A stretch of 64,000 nt of DNA from JBMYYR01 sp965243605 (lineage in GTDB: Bacteria; Bacteroidota; Bacteroidia; Flavobacteriales; CAJXXR01), in NCBI GenBank assembly GCA_965243605.1, contig CBDEVQ010000100.1, positions 124,001 through 188,000 on the forward strand, written 5' to 3'. The position numbers were made by a program, and so were the translations under genes. The first letter of the stretch is position 1. Each line of letters starts with the position of its first letter. Shown here piece after piece: positions 34,268 to 42,685 of this stretch. The notes below the pieces were generated by a model. It saw nothing but the letters and a program-made list of their open reading frames with translations. It did not search any database and was not told where the DNA came from.

Positions 34268-35839
34268 ATGAAAAAAATCAATATAAAACATATGACAAGA
34301 AAACTCCAAGCAGCCTTTAGGCAGTTTGGACGTTTTCTAAATAAACAAATAACCCGAGCAGCAGAAGAACTAGGAGACTATAACACAAATTTATTAGGTT
34401 CACTTACAAGTCCAAAGAAAACCCATGAGATTAAAAGTGCTTTTGCGGACGCATCGAGAATAGTCAAACGTAAGTATACAGGAGTCTGTCTTGGGAATAA
34501 ACGCTTGGAAAATACGACCAGCAGAAAAGGCACCTTGATTACTGGAACTACTGGAAGTGGTAAGTCAAGTAAAATATTGATAAATAGCGTTTTAACCACA
34601 AATTTAGAAGCTTGTAGAATTATCCATGACCCGAGTTGTGAGATTTATGAGAAGACAGCGTCGTATTTACAAAGTGAAGGCTTTACCATTATCCGTATTG
34701 ATTTTGCAAATCTTGCATACTCTTATGGATATAATCCACTTGAGCGGACATCAACCTTATCCGATTTTAATAAACTTGCAACGACATTAGTGCGTTCAAA
34801 TTCAGATAAAAAGGGAAGTGACTTTTGGTCTAAGATGGCAATTAAAGGCTTGGTTATACTCATGCGTATCAGCCATCACTTGCCAAAAGCATATAATAAT
34901 CTATTTCACCTATCATATCTTACTGAGCTTATGCAGTCCTCACATACAAAAGAGGATCTAGATAAATTGGTGGTAAGTATTTCAGAGAAAGATGAAGGAT
35001 TGTTTGAAGCTTACAGCGCTTTTATTTCACAATCAGATAATACCTTAAGTGGTATCCTCTCTACAATGTCAGCTGCACTATCCATATACAGCTTGGATGG
35101 GCAGTTAGCACAAATTACATCTTATGATCGTTTAGGAGATTTTACGCAGCTTAGAAAACAGAAGACTGCCATTTACGTGCACTCCAGTACAGCTAATATG
35201 GCCTACTATTCGACCATTACTAGTTTATTTTTCACTCAGTATTTTGAGTGTTTCTTCAAAGAACTTCCACGTGGAGATGACCGTGATGTATACTTTTTAC
35301 TTGATGAAACACCAATTTTAAGCATTGATAATTTGGACGTAATAGCCTCTAATATTCGTAAATATCGAGGAAATCTCGTTTTATTTTGCCAGGATGAAAT
35401 GCAATTAGAGGTCTCATATGGAAAACAAAAAGCAGGCGCAATCGTAGCGAATATGAATACACGAGTTTACCTATCGTGCAATTTATCGACTGCCAGAAAC
35501 CTGGAATCAGAACTTGGCGAATATGAGTATAAAGATAAAGAAACAGGGCATACCAAACGCCGAAGTTTAATGACTAAAACAGAACTACTTCAACTTAAAG
35601 ACGAGGAAGTGATTATAACCACCATTGGAAAGCCTCCCGTTAAATTAAATCTTATCCCATATTACAAGCAATCAGACTTGTTAAAGAAAAGCCAATATCC
35701 GCCTTTGTTGGCAGATTATAAACCCGTATTAACACCTAAACGTTTGGATATTTCCACCTATTTAAAACAATCAGAAGATCATGTACGTAACAGCTCTTCT
35801 TCATTACAGGACCTTTTAAATACGATGAGCGATGAGTAA
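34268..35839 (+). CDS. VirD4/TraG-type coupling protein
   Basis: 523 residues from ATG 34268 (the frame is open 19 codons further upstream, but the ATG follows the small membrane peptide directly). Walker A GTTGSGKS at 93-100, VirD4/TraG-type strand IIHDPSCEIYEKTASYL, Walker B YFLLDETP near 346, then LVLFCQDEMQLEVSYG and NTRVYLSCNL. C-terminal DEEVIITTIGKPPVKLNLIPYY is the TraG-type tail. Coupling proteins pass relaxase-bound DNA to the secretion channel. N-terminal membrane helices are missing. Confidence 0.9.
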   Translation: MKKINIKHMTRKLQAAFRQFGRFLNKQITRAAEELGDYNTNLLGSLTSPKKTHEIKSAFADASRIVKRKYTGVCLGNKRLENTTSRKGTLITGTTGSGKSSKILINSVLTTNLEACRIIHDPSCEIYEKTASYLQSEGFTIIRIDFANLAYSYGYNPLERTSTLSDFNKLATTLVRSNSDKKGSDFWSKMAIKGLVILMRISHHLPKAYNNLFHLSYLTELMQSSHTKEDLDKLVVSISEKDEGLFEAYSAFISQSDNTLSGILSTMSAALSIYSLDGQLAQITSYDRLGDFTQLRKQKTAIYVHSSTANMAYYSTITSLFFTQYFECFFKELPRGDDRDVYFLLDETPILSIDNLDVIASNIRKYRGNLVLFCQDEMQLEVSYGKQKAGAIVANMNTRVYLSCNLSTARNLESELGEYEYKDKETGHTKRRSLMTKTELLQLKDEEVIITTIGKPPVKLNLIPYYKQSDLLKKSQYPPLLADYKPVLTPKRLDISTYLKQSEDHVRNSSSSLQDLLNTMSDE

Positions 35840-36284
35840 ATCAAAACATAAGATATATCCATTAGAAGCTAAGGATCTAGTGGATTACCTAAAACAAAAC
35901 GATGCACTCTCTTGTAAAGAGAAACGTCAGCTTTATAAAAACAAGTACCGTAAAGCCTACCAAAAAAGATGGGCTGAAAACAGGCGGGAATATCAAACGC
36001 AAATTAGCTTTTATGTTAAAAACAAAGCGTATAAAACGATAAGCAGAATATCTAAAGAAAATGGATTAAGCCCGTCTGAGTTTGCTAGAGAATTATTACT
36101 AAGCCATAGTTCAGAAACCAAGCATATCCATAATAAACAAACTCTGGAAACACTACTTAGACAATTGGGACTTTTAATTAATGAACACCTAAGACAAAAG
36201 CCAAAAACAAAATTCACGGAATCGACCTTAGATCGTCTTCTGTTTTTAGAAAGCCTTTTGCTGGATTACTTAAATCCAAAGTAG
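35832..36284 (+). CDS. MobC-like relaxosome accessory protein
   Basis: 150 residues. Starts 8 bases inside the coupling gene. Basic N-terminal helix (KRQLYKNKYRKAYQKRW), then a ribbon-helix-helix-like core (ISRISKENGLSPSEFARELLL, pattern of short beta strand followed by two helices with conserved S-EFAR). This is the shape of the plasmid mobilization relaxosome protein family (MobC) that helps open oriT DNA. It precedes the relaxase by 30 bases. Call by fold pattern. Confidence 0.75.
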   Translation: MSKSKHKIYPLEAKDLVDYLKQNDALSCKEKRQLYKNKYRKAYQKRWAENRREYQTQISFYVKNKAYKTISRISKENGLSPSEFARELLLSHSSETKHIHNKQTLETLLRQLGLLINEHLRQKPKTKFTESTLDRLLFLESLLLDYLNPK

Positions 36285-36314
36285 ACCAATATCCACCCGT
36301 TTAAACCATATTTT

Positions 36315-37187
36315 ATGCCTGTTTTTAAAATCATGAGCCGTAAAAAGCTTTACTCTATAGAAAATAGCATCCGTTATATTCTTCGCGATGGAAGCCGAAA
36401 TTATAATAAAACGCCTGTAGAGCCTATGGTGTATAACATCAGAAGTGATCCAAGTCAGATTAAGGATGTTGTCCATGAATTTATGGTGAATGAATCCTAC
36501 CGAAAGGTAACCACAGATCGGGTGTTTTGTTACCACTCCATTATTTCCTTAAGTGCTAAAGATAAATCACAGTGTACACCAACAATGTTACAAGCCTTGA
36601 TGGATCATTATATCCAGCAAAGAGGAGATATCCTAGCTTATGGAGCTATTCATCTTAATACCGATGCGCCTCATATTCATATTATTGAAAGTGGAACTCG
36701 CTACCGAGAAGATAAATCCTCCAGAATGAGTCAGGCAGAGCTTACAGGTATCAAATTGGAATTAGAGCGTTTTGTGGAGCTAGAACTTAAACTGGAACAT
36801 TCTAAAGTAGAGCATAAATCCAGACAATACAGAACTATTGAGAGGACGTCTATAGATGACCCATTCCAAAATCGAAGCCTATCTAAAAAGGAAATTGCAA
36901 AAGAAGTAGAAGATATCCTTTACGGATCAGAATCCAAACAGGATTTTATCGATGTATTATCAGAACATGGTTACACCTATTATGAGCGTTCACAAAACGG
37001 AATCCCTACAGGAATTACCGACCAAAAGGGTAGGAAGCATCGGTTTAAAACGCTGAATATTTCACCTCAGATTATCCTGGACTTAGAAGGGGAAGTACTT
37101 AGGACCAAGGAAGCACAATTGCTCGATAAGCTTCAGCGTATTCGAGATACACGAAATCAAGAACCAATAAAACACATACGACGATGA
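36315..37187 (+). CDS. Relaxase/mobilization nuclease
   Basis: 290 residues. YGAIHLNTDAPHIHII contains the three-histidine relaxase motif HxNxDxxHxH (H113, D117, H120, H122), with the active metal site. IRYILRD near residue 20 may contain the catalytic tyrosine. The C-terminal ~90 residues (TSIDDPFQNRSLSKKEIA, then SKQDFIDVLSEHGYTYYERSQNGIPTGITDQKG) include a domain that is also encoded separately by the next gene. The relaxase nicks oriT and leads DNA into the recipient through the coupling protein encoded upstream. Family-level call (MobP/MOBQ-type) is tentative. Confidence 0.9.
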   Translation: MPVFKIMSRKKLYSIENSIRYILRDGSRNYNKTPVEPMVYNIRSDPSQIKDVVHEFMVNESYRKVTTDRVFCYHSIISLSAKDKSQCTPTMLQALMDHYIQQRGDILAYGAIHLNTDAPHIHIIESGTRYREDKSSRMSQAELTGIKLELERFVELELKLEHSKVEHKSRQYRTIERTSIDDPFQNRSLSKKEIAKEVEDILYGSESKQDFIDVLSEHGYTYYERSQNGIPTGITDQKGRKHRFKTLNISPQIILDLEGEVLRTKEAQLLDKLQRIRDTRNQEPIKHIRR

Positions 37188-37486
37188 AATTTATAAAATA
37201 CAATGTATTGGCTAAATCTCAAAGCCTACAAGAATTTTCACAACATATTGGAGACTTAGGCCTAACGATGGAATATAAAAAAGGCATTCCAGTAGGGGTT
37301 AGAGATTTTGATAATAAGCTTTACACATGGAAAAAAATAGACATCACTTCTAAGGATTTTCAGATGTTAGAGCAACGTGAGCAGATGCAGAAGTTACATA
37401 ACCGAGTGGATCGACTGGAAGCCCTACAACATATGCGTAAAGTCCAGAATATGGAAAAACAGAAGTCTAAAGAACGCGAATGTTAA
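37184..37486 (+). CDS. Stand-alone homologue of relaxase C-terminal domain
   Basis: 100 residues, overlapping the relaxase by 4 bases (ATGA). SLQEFSQHIGDLGLTMEYKKGIPVGV is laid out like the relaxase segment SKQDFIDVLSEHGYTYYERSQNGIPTGI (S-Q-F, G, Y-GIP-G) and is followed by a strand pair and a basic helix (LEALQHMRKVQNMEKQKS). A duplicated domain, perhaps helping oriT recognition. Not a recognised named family. Confidence 0.65.
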   Translation: MKFIKYNVLAKSQSLQEFSQHIGDLGLTMEYKKGIPVGVRDFDNKLYTWKKIDITSKDFQMLEQREQMQKLHNRVDRLEALQHMRKVQNMEKQKSKEREC

Positions 37487-37500
37487 CCTTAGATAAATAA

Positions 37501-37944
37501 ATGATTATGAATAAGAAAACAAAAGATATAAAAGAGCATCCTTCTCTATTAACTCCAACGGCTAAAGCACGATTTAAAGCCATTGGTAACCAAAGTAAGG
37601 AGGTCGATCCAATTGTTGTCTCAAAATTCATCTGTGGTGATGGTGTATTTGAGGTCTATTTAATTGATTATGATCCTGAAAATAATCGAGGTGTAGGGTA
37701 TTGGAGAAATCCAAGAGATAAAGATCAGAAGCCAAGCCTACAATTTATAAGTATAGATAGAGTAGAAAAGATAAGAGATACGCAGGGGTATTGTATTGAA
37801 CTTGATCCAAATTTTAAGGAATGTCGATTAAGTGAATGTGTAAAAGAATTGCGTTTTAAAATCAGAATGGAAAAGCTTAAACAAAAGCGAGAGGATCAAG
37901 AGAGAAATAAAGATCAGGATATATACATATCATCTGATATATAG
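37501..37944 (+). CDS. DUF2958-like protein, copy 1
   Basis: 147 residues (ATG 37501 or 37507). LLTPTAKARFKAIGNQSKEVDPIVVSKF aligns with copy 3 (IARFKEVGDQSEELDPIVVAKFF). Then a divergent segment with EVYLIDYDPENNRGVGYWRNPRDK and YCIELDPNFKECRLSECVKEL. The order (F-G-Q, DPIVV-KF, D-ExxR/G, LDP--ECRLSEC) fits DUF2958. It is one of three tandem, diverged homologues. Function unknown; the family is frequent on plasmids and mobile elements. Confidence 0.65.
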   Translation: MIMNKKTKDIKEHPSLLTPTAKARFKAIGNQSKEVDPIVVSKFICGDGVFEVYLIDYDPENNRGVGYWRNPRDKDQKPSLQFISIDRVEKIRDTQGYCIELDPNFKECRLSECVKELRFKIRMEKLKQKREDQERNKDQDIYISSDI

Positions 37945-37992
37945 ACTAGACCTTAAGATTATTAAAGACTAAGCAATCAAAAAAAGTGAATC

Positions 37993-38406
37993 ATGAAAAA
38001 AAACGATAAACCATCTATTTTAAGTCCAAAGATTTTAGAGCGTTTTAAAGCACTTGGAGATCAAGGAAATAAAGATAATCCAATCGTGCTTACTCGCCTT
38101 ATTGAATCTTCTGGAAGTACCACAATGTATTTAACATCGTATAATCCTAAAAACCATACCGCATATGGATTTGTAATCCTGTCTTTTATGGATTTAGTAG
38201 ATGCAGAATTTAAATACATTGATATGACTACTCTAGAAGAGATGAAGGAATCAGGAGAAACGACCATGTATATGGATACTGCATTTAATGAATGTGATTT
38301 AAAGGTTTGTATAGATCCAAACCTTTATATCGAAAACGTAAAGAAAATGCAAAAGAAACGAGATAAGAAACCAGGGGTAGACCATGAAGAATTAGATTGT
38401 ACTTAA
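37993..38406 (+). CDS. DUF2958-like protein, copy 2
   Basis: 137 residues. ILSPKILERFKALGDQGNKDNPIVLTRL aligns with copies 1 and 3 (KALGDQ, NPIVL). The middle (MYLTSYNPKNHTAYGFVILSF) and end (YMDTAFNECDLKVC) follow the same plan. The most divergent copy: the acidic-aromatic core differs from copy 3. Same strand and spacing as its neighbours, so probably an operon. Confidence 0.6.
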   Translation: MKKNDKPSILSPKILERFKALGDQGNKDNPIVLTRLIESSGSTTMYLTSYNPKNHTAYGFVILSFMDLVDAEFKYIDMTTLEEMKESGETTMYMDTAFNECDLKVCIDPNLYIENVKKMQKKRDKKPGVDHEELDCT

Positions 38407-38447
38407 GTCAAGTAACACAAACATCAACACCAAAAAAACAGAATATT

Positions 38448-38840
38448 ATGAAATTAATGAATGAAGAGCTTATTGCTCGTTTTAAAGAAGTAGGCGATCA
38501 ATCTGAAGAATTAGATCCCATTGTTGTGGCTAAGTTTTTTGATCCATGTGGATCTGCGACATGGAATATTACGCAGTATGATGAGCATACAAAAATAGGA
38601 TATGGTTATGTGACAGGTTTAGCCTATGACGAGTGGGGAACCGTTTCTATTACAGAGTTAGAATCGATTAAACGTCCCTTTGGTTTAACCATAGAACGAG
38701 ATGTATATACCAAAGAGAAACGTATTAGTGAACATGTACCAGAATTAAAACGAGATATTGAACTTGCGAAAATAAGGCAAAAACAAGAAGAACAAGACAG
38801 ACATCCAGATAACACAAAGGACATAGAGCCTTCACCATAG
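38448..38840 (+). CDS. DUF2958-family protein, copy 3
   Basis: 130 residues from ATG 38448 (a TTG at 38397 would add 17 residues). IVVAKFFDPCGSATWNITQYDEHTKIGYGYVTGLAYDEWGTVSITELESIKRPFGLTIERDV is close to the DUF2958 pattern: KFFDP, W-x-ITxY, GYV-G, DEWG-xSI-EL, ERD. The least diverged of the three. The C-terminal tail is a charged helix (AKIRQKQEEQDRHPD) like copy 1. Function unknown. Confidence 0.75.
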   Translation: MKLMNEELIARFKEVGDQSEELDPIVVAKFFDPCGSATWNITQYDEHTKIGYGYVTGLAYDEWGTVSITELESIKRPFGLTIERDVYTKEKRISEHVPELKRDIELAKIRQKQEEQDRHPDNTKDIEPSP

Positions 38841-39136
38841 CACCTAAATCATCAAAAAAATAAACAGCACATTCCAAAGAAATAACCTTGTTAAATATGG
38901 CTATTTCACAGATTAAACCACCGAATTTACTGGGATGTGTAAGGGACTTAAAGTAGTTTAGCTTGTAGGGTGGAGCAGGCATTAAAAGCAGAATAATGTA
39001 TAGCAGATACTCAAAACCTAAAACCCTGGATCATATATCCGATAGAACATGGCGAGCGATTGTATTTAAACTTGAAGCCTTAGCCGATATAGAGCACCGA
39101 TATGAGTAAAGGGTCTTAATAAAAACTCAAGACCAT
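38841..39136. other. Gap before second serine recombinase
   Basis: Holds one small possible gene (38996-39109) and otherwise no clear signals. AT-rich, with no long repeat seen. Confidence 0.5.
38996..39109 (+). CDS. Possible 37-residue protein
   Basis: ATG at 38996, TAA at 39107-39109. Sequence begins MYSRYSKPKTLDHISDRTWR and continues as an amphipathic acidic helix (FKLEALADIEHRYE). It lies 27 bases before the second serine recombinase, the position of small accessory genes in such elements. No homology known, so tentative. Confidence 0.35.
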   Translation: MYSRYSKPKTLDHISDRTWRAIVFKLEALADIEHRYE

Positions 39137-40630
39137 ATGAAAAAAGCGATAATCTATACCCGTGTAAGTACCGATGAACAAGCCGAGAAAGGCTTTTCGC
39201 TGCGTCATCAAAAAGAGCAATTGGAGAATTATTGTCGTATGCATGATTATCCAATAAAAAATCATTTTCAGGACGACTATTCCGCCAAGAATTTCAGTTC
39301 ACGCCCAGCGTTTAATAAACTCCTACGTTATGTAGAATCTCATAAACGCGATATTGATGTGATCTTATTCACTAAATGGGATCGTTTCTCAAGAAATATA
39401 GAAGCCGCCTATCGAATGATACGAACATTTAAAGAAATGGGTATAGAAGTCAATAGTATTGAACAGCCTCTTGATTTATCACAACCCGACTCTAAAGTGA
39501 TGCTGGCTGTGTATTTGGTTATTCCAGAGGTTGAGAATGATAAAAACAGTCTGCGAACCATTGATGGGCTTAGAAAAGCGATGAAAGAAGGCTGTTTTAC
39601 AGGGAAAGCCCCCAAAGGTTATTTGCATACCAGAACAGCAGAAGGAAAGTCAACCCTTAAAATAGATCCACAACAAGTCCATTTTGTAGAAGCCTCGTTT
39701 AAAATGTATGCTAAGGGCATCTATTCATCCGAAGAGGTTAGAGCAGAAATGATTAAACACGGTATGAAGATATCCAAAAATGGAATGCTTTCTATGCTTA
39801 AAAATCCGATCTATATCGGTAAGATTTACATTAAAGCCTATAAAAAGGAAAGAGAAACGCTTGTTGAAGGATTACATTCGGCTATTATCGACAACAGCAT
39901 CTATGATAAGGTTCAACTGATTTTAAAAGGGAAATACAAACCTAGAATAAGAACGCTTACTGAAATAGACAATTACCTTCCACTTAGAGGATTTTTAAAA
40001 TGCCCGAAATGTCACAAAAACCTAACGGGTTCAGGGAGTAAGGGAAGAGATGGTAAACATACCTACTGGTTTTATCATTGTACGAGATACTGTAAAACCA
40101 GATTTAAAGCCAAAGAAGTCAATGCCCTTTTTGAACATTTACTTTCAGAGTTGACCATAGAAGGGGACTTAGATGAAATCTATAAATCCTTATTATCAAA
40201 TTGTTTTTCGAATCGAAAGGTGGATAAGCAAACACAAATAGATTCTTTAAAACGAGAAGAGGACAAACTCATTAAACGTTTAGAAAAGGCAGAAGACAGC
40301 TTTTTCGATAATCAGATTGATGTAAATACCTTCAATACAATGAAACAACGCATCGATACTCGACTTCTAGAGACTAAAGATAAGCTTAAGAAACTGCAAA
40401 CCCAAGACAAGTTTTTAGAAAAACATCTAAACAAAGGCTTAGAAGGTTTAAGAAATCTAGACGAGAATTATCGAACTGGAACCACGAAAAAGAAGAAGAA
40501 TATTGTTAAAGCTTTATTTTCAAAGAAACTCATCTACAACGAACATTATTTTAAGACAGAAGATTTGGATGAGGTAACAAGGCTAATCTTTTTTAGGGAT
40601 AGGAGATTGAGGTATTTGAGAATTATTTGA
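39137..40630 (+). CDS. Large serine recombinase
   Basis: 497 residues. Resolvase domain: AIIYTRVSTDEQAEKGFSLRHQ, catalytic Ser11, then KWDRFSRNIEAA (conserved R region). Recombinase domain with GCFTGKAPKGYLH and MLKNPIYIGKIYIK. Zinc ribbon LKCPKCHKNLTGSGSKG with YHCTRYC. Then a coiled-coil (about 375-440) and a C-terminal helical tail. At the right end of the mobilizable element, it is the best candidate for the integrase/excisionase of the whole unit. The first serine recombinase (21280) is in the opposite orientation. Confidence 0.92.
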   Translation: MKKAIIYTRVSTDEQAEKGFSLRHQKEQLENYCRMHDYPIKNHFQDDYSAKNFSSRPAFNKLLRYVESHKRDIDVILFTKWDRFSRNIEAAYRMIRTFKEMGIEVNSIEQPLDLSQPDSKVMLAVYLVIPEVENDKNSLRTIDGLRKAMKEGCFTGKAPKGYLHTRTAEGKSTLKIDPQQVHFVEASFKMYAKGIYSSEEVRAEMIKHGMKISKNGMLSMLKNPIYIGKIYIKAYKKERETLVEGLHSAIIDNSIYDKVQLILKGKYKPRIRTLTEIDNYLPLRGFLKCPKCHKNLTGSGSKGRDGKHTYWFYHCTRYCKTRFKAKEVNALFEHLLSELTIEGDLDEIYKSLLSNCFSNRKVDKQTQIDSLKREEDKLIKRLEKAEDSFFDNQIDVNTFNTMKQRIDTRLLETKDKLKKLQTQDKFLEKHLNKGLEGLRNLDENYRTGTTKKKKNIVKALFSKKLIYNEHYFKTEDLDEVTRLIFFRDRRLRYLRII

Positions 40631-40941
40631 TAAGATCGACTAGGGTTTTGTTTTTTTCTTAACAAGAAGATATTTTTTGAATTTAGGAATAAGATAGATT
40701 TAATTATTCGATAAGCAGTATAGTTAATATTGTAGGTGAAGAGTTTTGTTCGTTAGTTCAATATATAATATCGTTGAGTGTTGTTTAGGTATTTGATTTT
40801 TAGTTTATTATCATATTGGAGGATGAGTATTTATTGTAGTTTTACATAAGATTTAGTTGGAAGTAATTAAGTGAAACCTGAAACCTGAAATATTAAGAGG
40901 GTATCACTGGATTATAGTAAAAAAGAGATAAACGATATCAA
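40631..40941. other. Non-coding gap after serine recombinase
   Basis: No gene or terminator pattern found. AT-rich. It may contain the right attachment half-site of the recombinase, which cannot be identified by eye. Confidence 0.4.
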
Positions 40942-42627
40942 ATGAAAAATATAAAACTAAGTGCATTTTTATTTTTATTATTTATAATAACTTCTTGTAG
41001 TAAAGAAGAAACAAATATCAATAAAGGAGGAGGTAGTGATTCTTCCAATAATTGTTATTCAGAATTAACCAGTCAGGATATCCCTACGTTAGGATGGATG
41101 TTAGAGGGGAATATTTCTGATTACGTAGAATATAATGATAACGTAATGTTCACATTTGGATCTCCATGGTTGGCTAATTATACTTGTGGTGGAGCAGGAA
41201 AAATTCATAGTGGTTGGGATATTCATACGGCTAATATAACAGATATCGTCAATAAAGAAGTTTATTCAATATATGATGGTGTTGTTAAGTATGTTTATTA
41301 CGCTGACTCAGATGGAACATGGGGGCAAGGAGTTGTTATTGAACACAATGATCTTAATGGAAATAAATTTTCTTCAACATATATCCATATTGATCCAGTT
41401 TCAAATTTAATAGGAACTTCTGTTGGTAAAGGGCAGTTAATAGGTTATGTAATGGATTATCCTCAGGATTCTCAGGGTAATGATTGGGATCATCTTCATT
41501 TCTCAATAAGAAAGAGTTCGGTGAATGGATCTAATACCTCAAAACGAGGAGCATTACCACTCTACCAAAATGATAATACTTGCGAATGTTTAAGTGATCC
41601 TGTTTTTCCAGAATACTTTATTAATCCAAATAATTTAAATTTTAGTGTAAATACACCTTTTCAACCGAGTCCGAATAAGATAAATCCTTCGAATAATCAA
41701 ACGGATTTAACTAATCCAATTTTGTTTAATTGGCAAAATATGTTAGGTGATGCAGTTTATAGAATACAAATATCAAAATCTAAGGTAGGTTGGAATTCCC
41801 AAAATGGGTTTGCTGTTAATAATAATCTTATTGTCAACGAAAATACAAATACAGCAAACCAATACCAGTGGAATCTTGCTGAAGCTAATCAGGAGTATTG
41901 GTGGTCTATTAGAACGTTTAAAAATGGGGTTACATCTGATTATTCTGAGCCCTATAGATTTACAACAGCTGATGTTGTAGAAACAAGAATAATGAATCTA
42001 ACGGGGAATCTTGATTTTGGTACTGTTGATGTGGGTACAACAGAGAGTAGAACACTAAATATTTCAAATACAGGAAATTCAGCATTACATATTACTAATA
42101 TTATATTACCTTCTGTTGGAGGATATGGGTATTCAACAAATGGAAATGGGAATAGTTTTTATATTCAACCTAATCAGTCTGTGGATATAACAATTACATT
42201 TACACCTCAATCAACATCGAGTTACAATGGAACTATTGTAATTTATTCTGATAAAACATCTGGAGTTAATCAGATAAATACTTATGCTCAGGGTAATGAA
42301 ATTAATACCAAAATAATCAACCTTTACCCTTCTGGTGGGATATCATATTTTGGGTTAGGGGTTCAAGTTGGAGTAACTTCTACCAAAAGTTTTAATATTA
42401 AAAACACTGGGAATTCAACACTTCAAGTAACTTCTATAGACTATCCATATTCTGTCTTCTCCACTGTGGGTAGTGATAATATAACGGTTGGACCTAATCA
42501 AATTGTGACACTAGAATTTGATTTTACGCCAAATTCTACAGGAAATTATGATGGGGATATTGTTGTGAATTCTGATGCGACAAGTGGAGATAATACTATA
42601 TCAATTAGTAATGCTAATGGGATATGA
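40942..42627 (+). CDS. M23-family metallopeptidase lipoprotein with HYDIN/ASPM-type repeats
   Basis: 561 residues. Lipoprotein signal ending ITSC (Cys19). M23 (LytM) peptidase domain about 60-200: HSGWD gives H89 and D93, HLHF gives H184/H186, the metal-site pair of lysostaphin-type peptidoglycan endopeptidases. A beta-rich fibronectin-like region follows (about 245-345) and two choice-of-anchor-D/HYDIN-type domains (NTGNSALHITNI and NTGNSTLQVTSI, with TVDVGT-type starts) up to the C-terminus. Cell-wall remodelling or lysis role is inferred. It sits between the serine recombinase and the defence locus. Confidence 0.85.
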   Translation: MKNIKLSAFLFLLFIITSCSKEETNINKGGGSDSSNNCYSELTSQDIPTLGWMLEGNISDYVEYNDNVMFTFGSPWLANYTCGGAGKIHSGWDIHTANITDIVNKEVYSIYDGVVKYVYYADSDGTWGQGVVIEHNDLNGNKFSSTYIHIDPVSNLIGTSVGKGQLIGYVMDYPQDSQGNDWDHLHFSIRKSSVNGSNTSKRGALPLYQNDNTCECLSDPVFPEYFINPNNLNFSVNTPFQPSPNKINPSNNQTDLTNPILFNWQNMLGDAVYRIQISKSKVGWNSQNGFAVNNNLIVNENTNTANQYQWNLAEANQEYWWSIRTFKNGVTSDYSEPYRFTTADVVETRIMNLTGNLDFGTVDVGTTESRTLNISNTGNSALHITNIILPSVGGYGYSTNGNGNSFYIQPNQSVDITITFTPQSTSSYNGTIVIYSDKTSGVNQINTYAQGNEINTKIINLYPSGGISYFGLGVQVGVTSTKSFNIKNTGNSTLQVTSIDYPYSVFSTVGSDNITVGPNQIVTLEFDFTPNSTGNYDGDIVVNSDATSGDNTISISNANGI

Positions 42628-42685
42628 TTTTTTTTAAGAGGTTAATGTTTTAGCCGTTAATAAACTAGGTTATAGTGTTTATTAC

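Larger units (their letters stand above)
14568..40630. mobile_element. Putative integrative/mobilizable element
   Basis: Interpretive span. It unites an XRE regulator, lipoproteins, two coupling-type ATPases, MobC-like protein, relaxase, two serine recombinases and cargo. No full type IV secretion channel (no VirB4/TraC-like ATPase seen), so it would be mobilized rather than self-transferring. Ends are not determined; the stated limits are only the outermost element-type genes. The wider island may extend between the tRNA-Asn-like repeats at 2881 and 48160. Confidence 0.55.

Noticed and set aside
38397..38447. TTG start for the third DUF2958-like protein
   Set aside because: The extension overlaps the previous gene's end and is not shared with the other copies; ATG 38448 fits the family start.
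40631..40941. Attachment site of the second serine recombinase
   Set aside because: No convincing inverted or direct repeat could be found by eye; serine recombinase sites cannot be recognised without a second copy.
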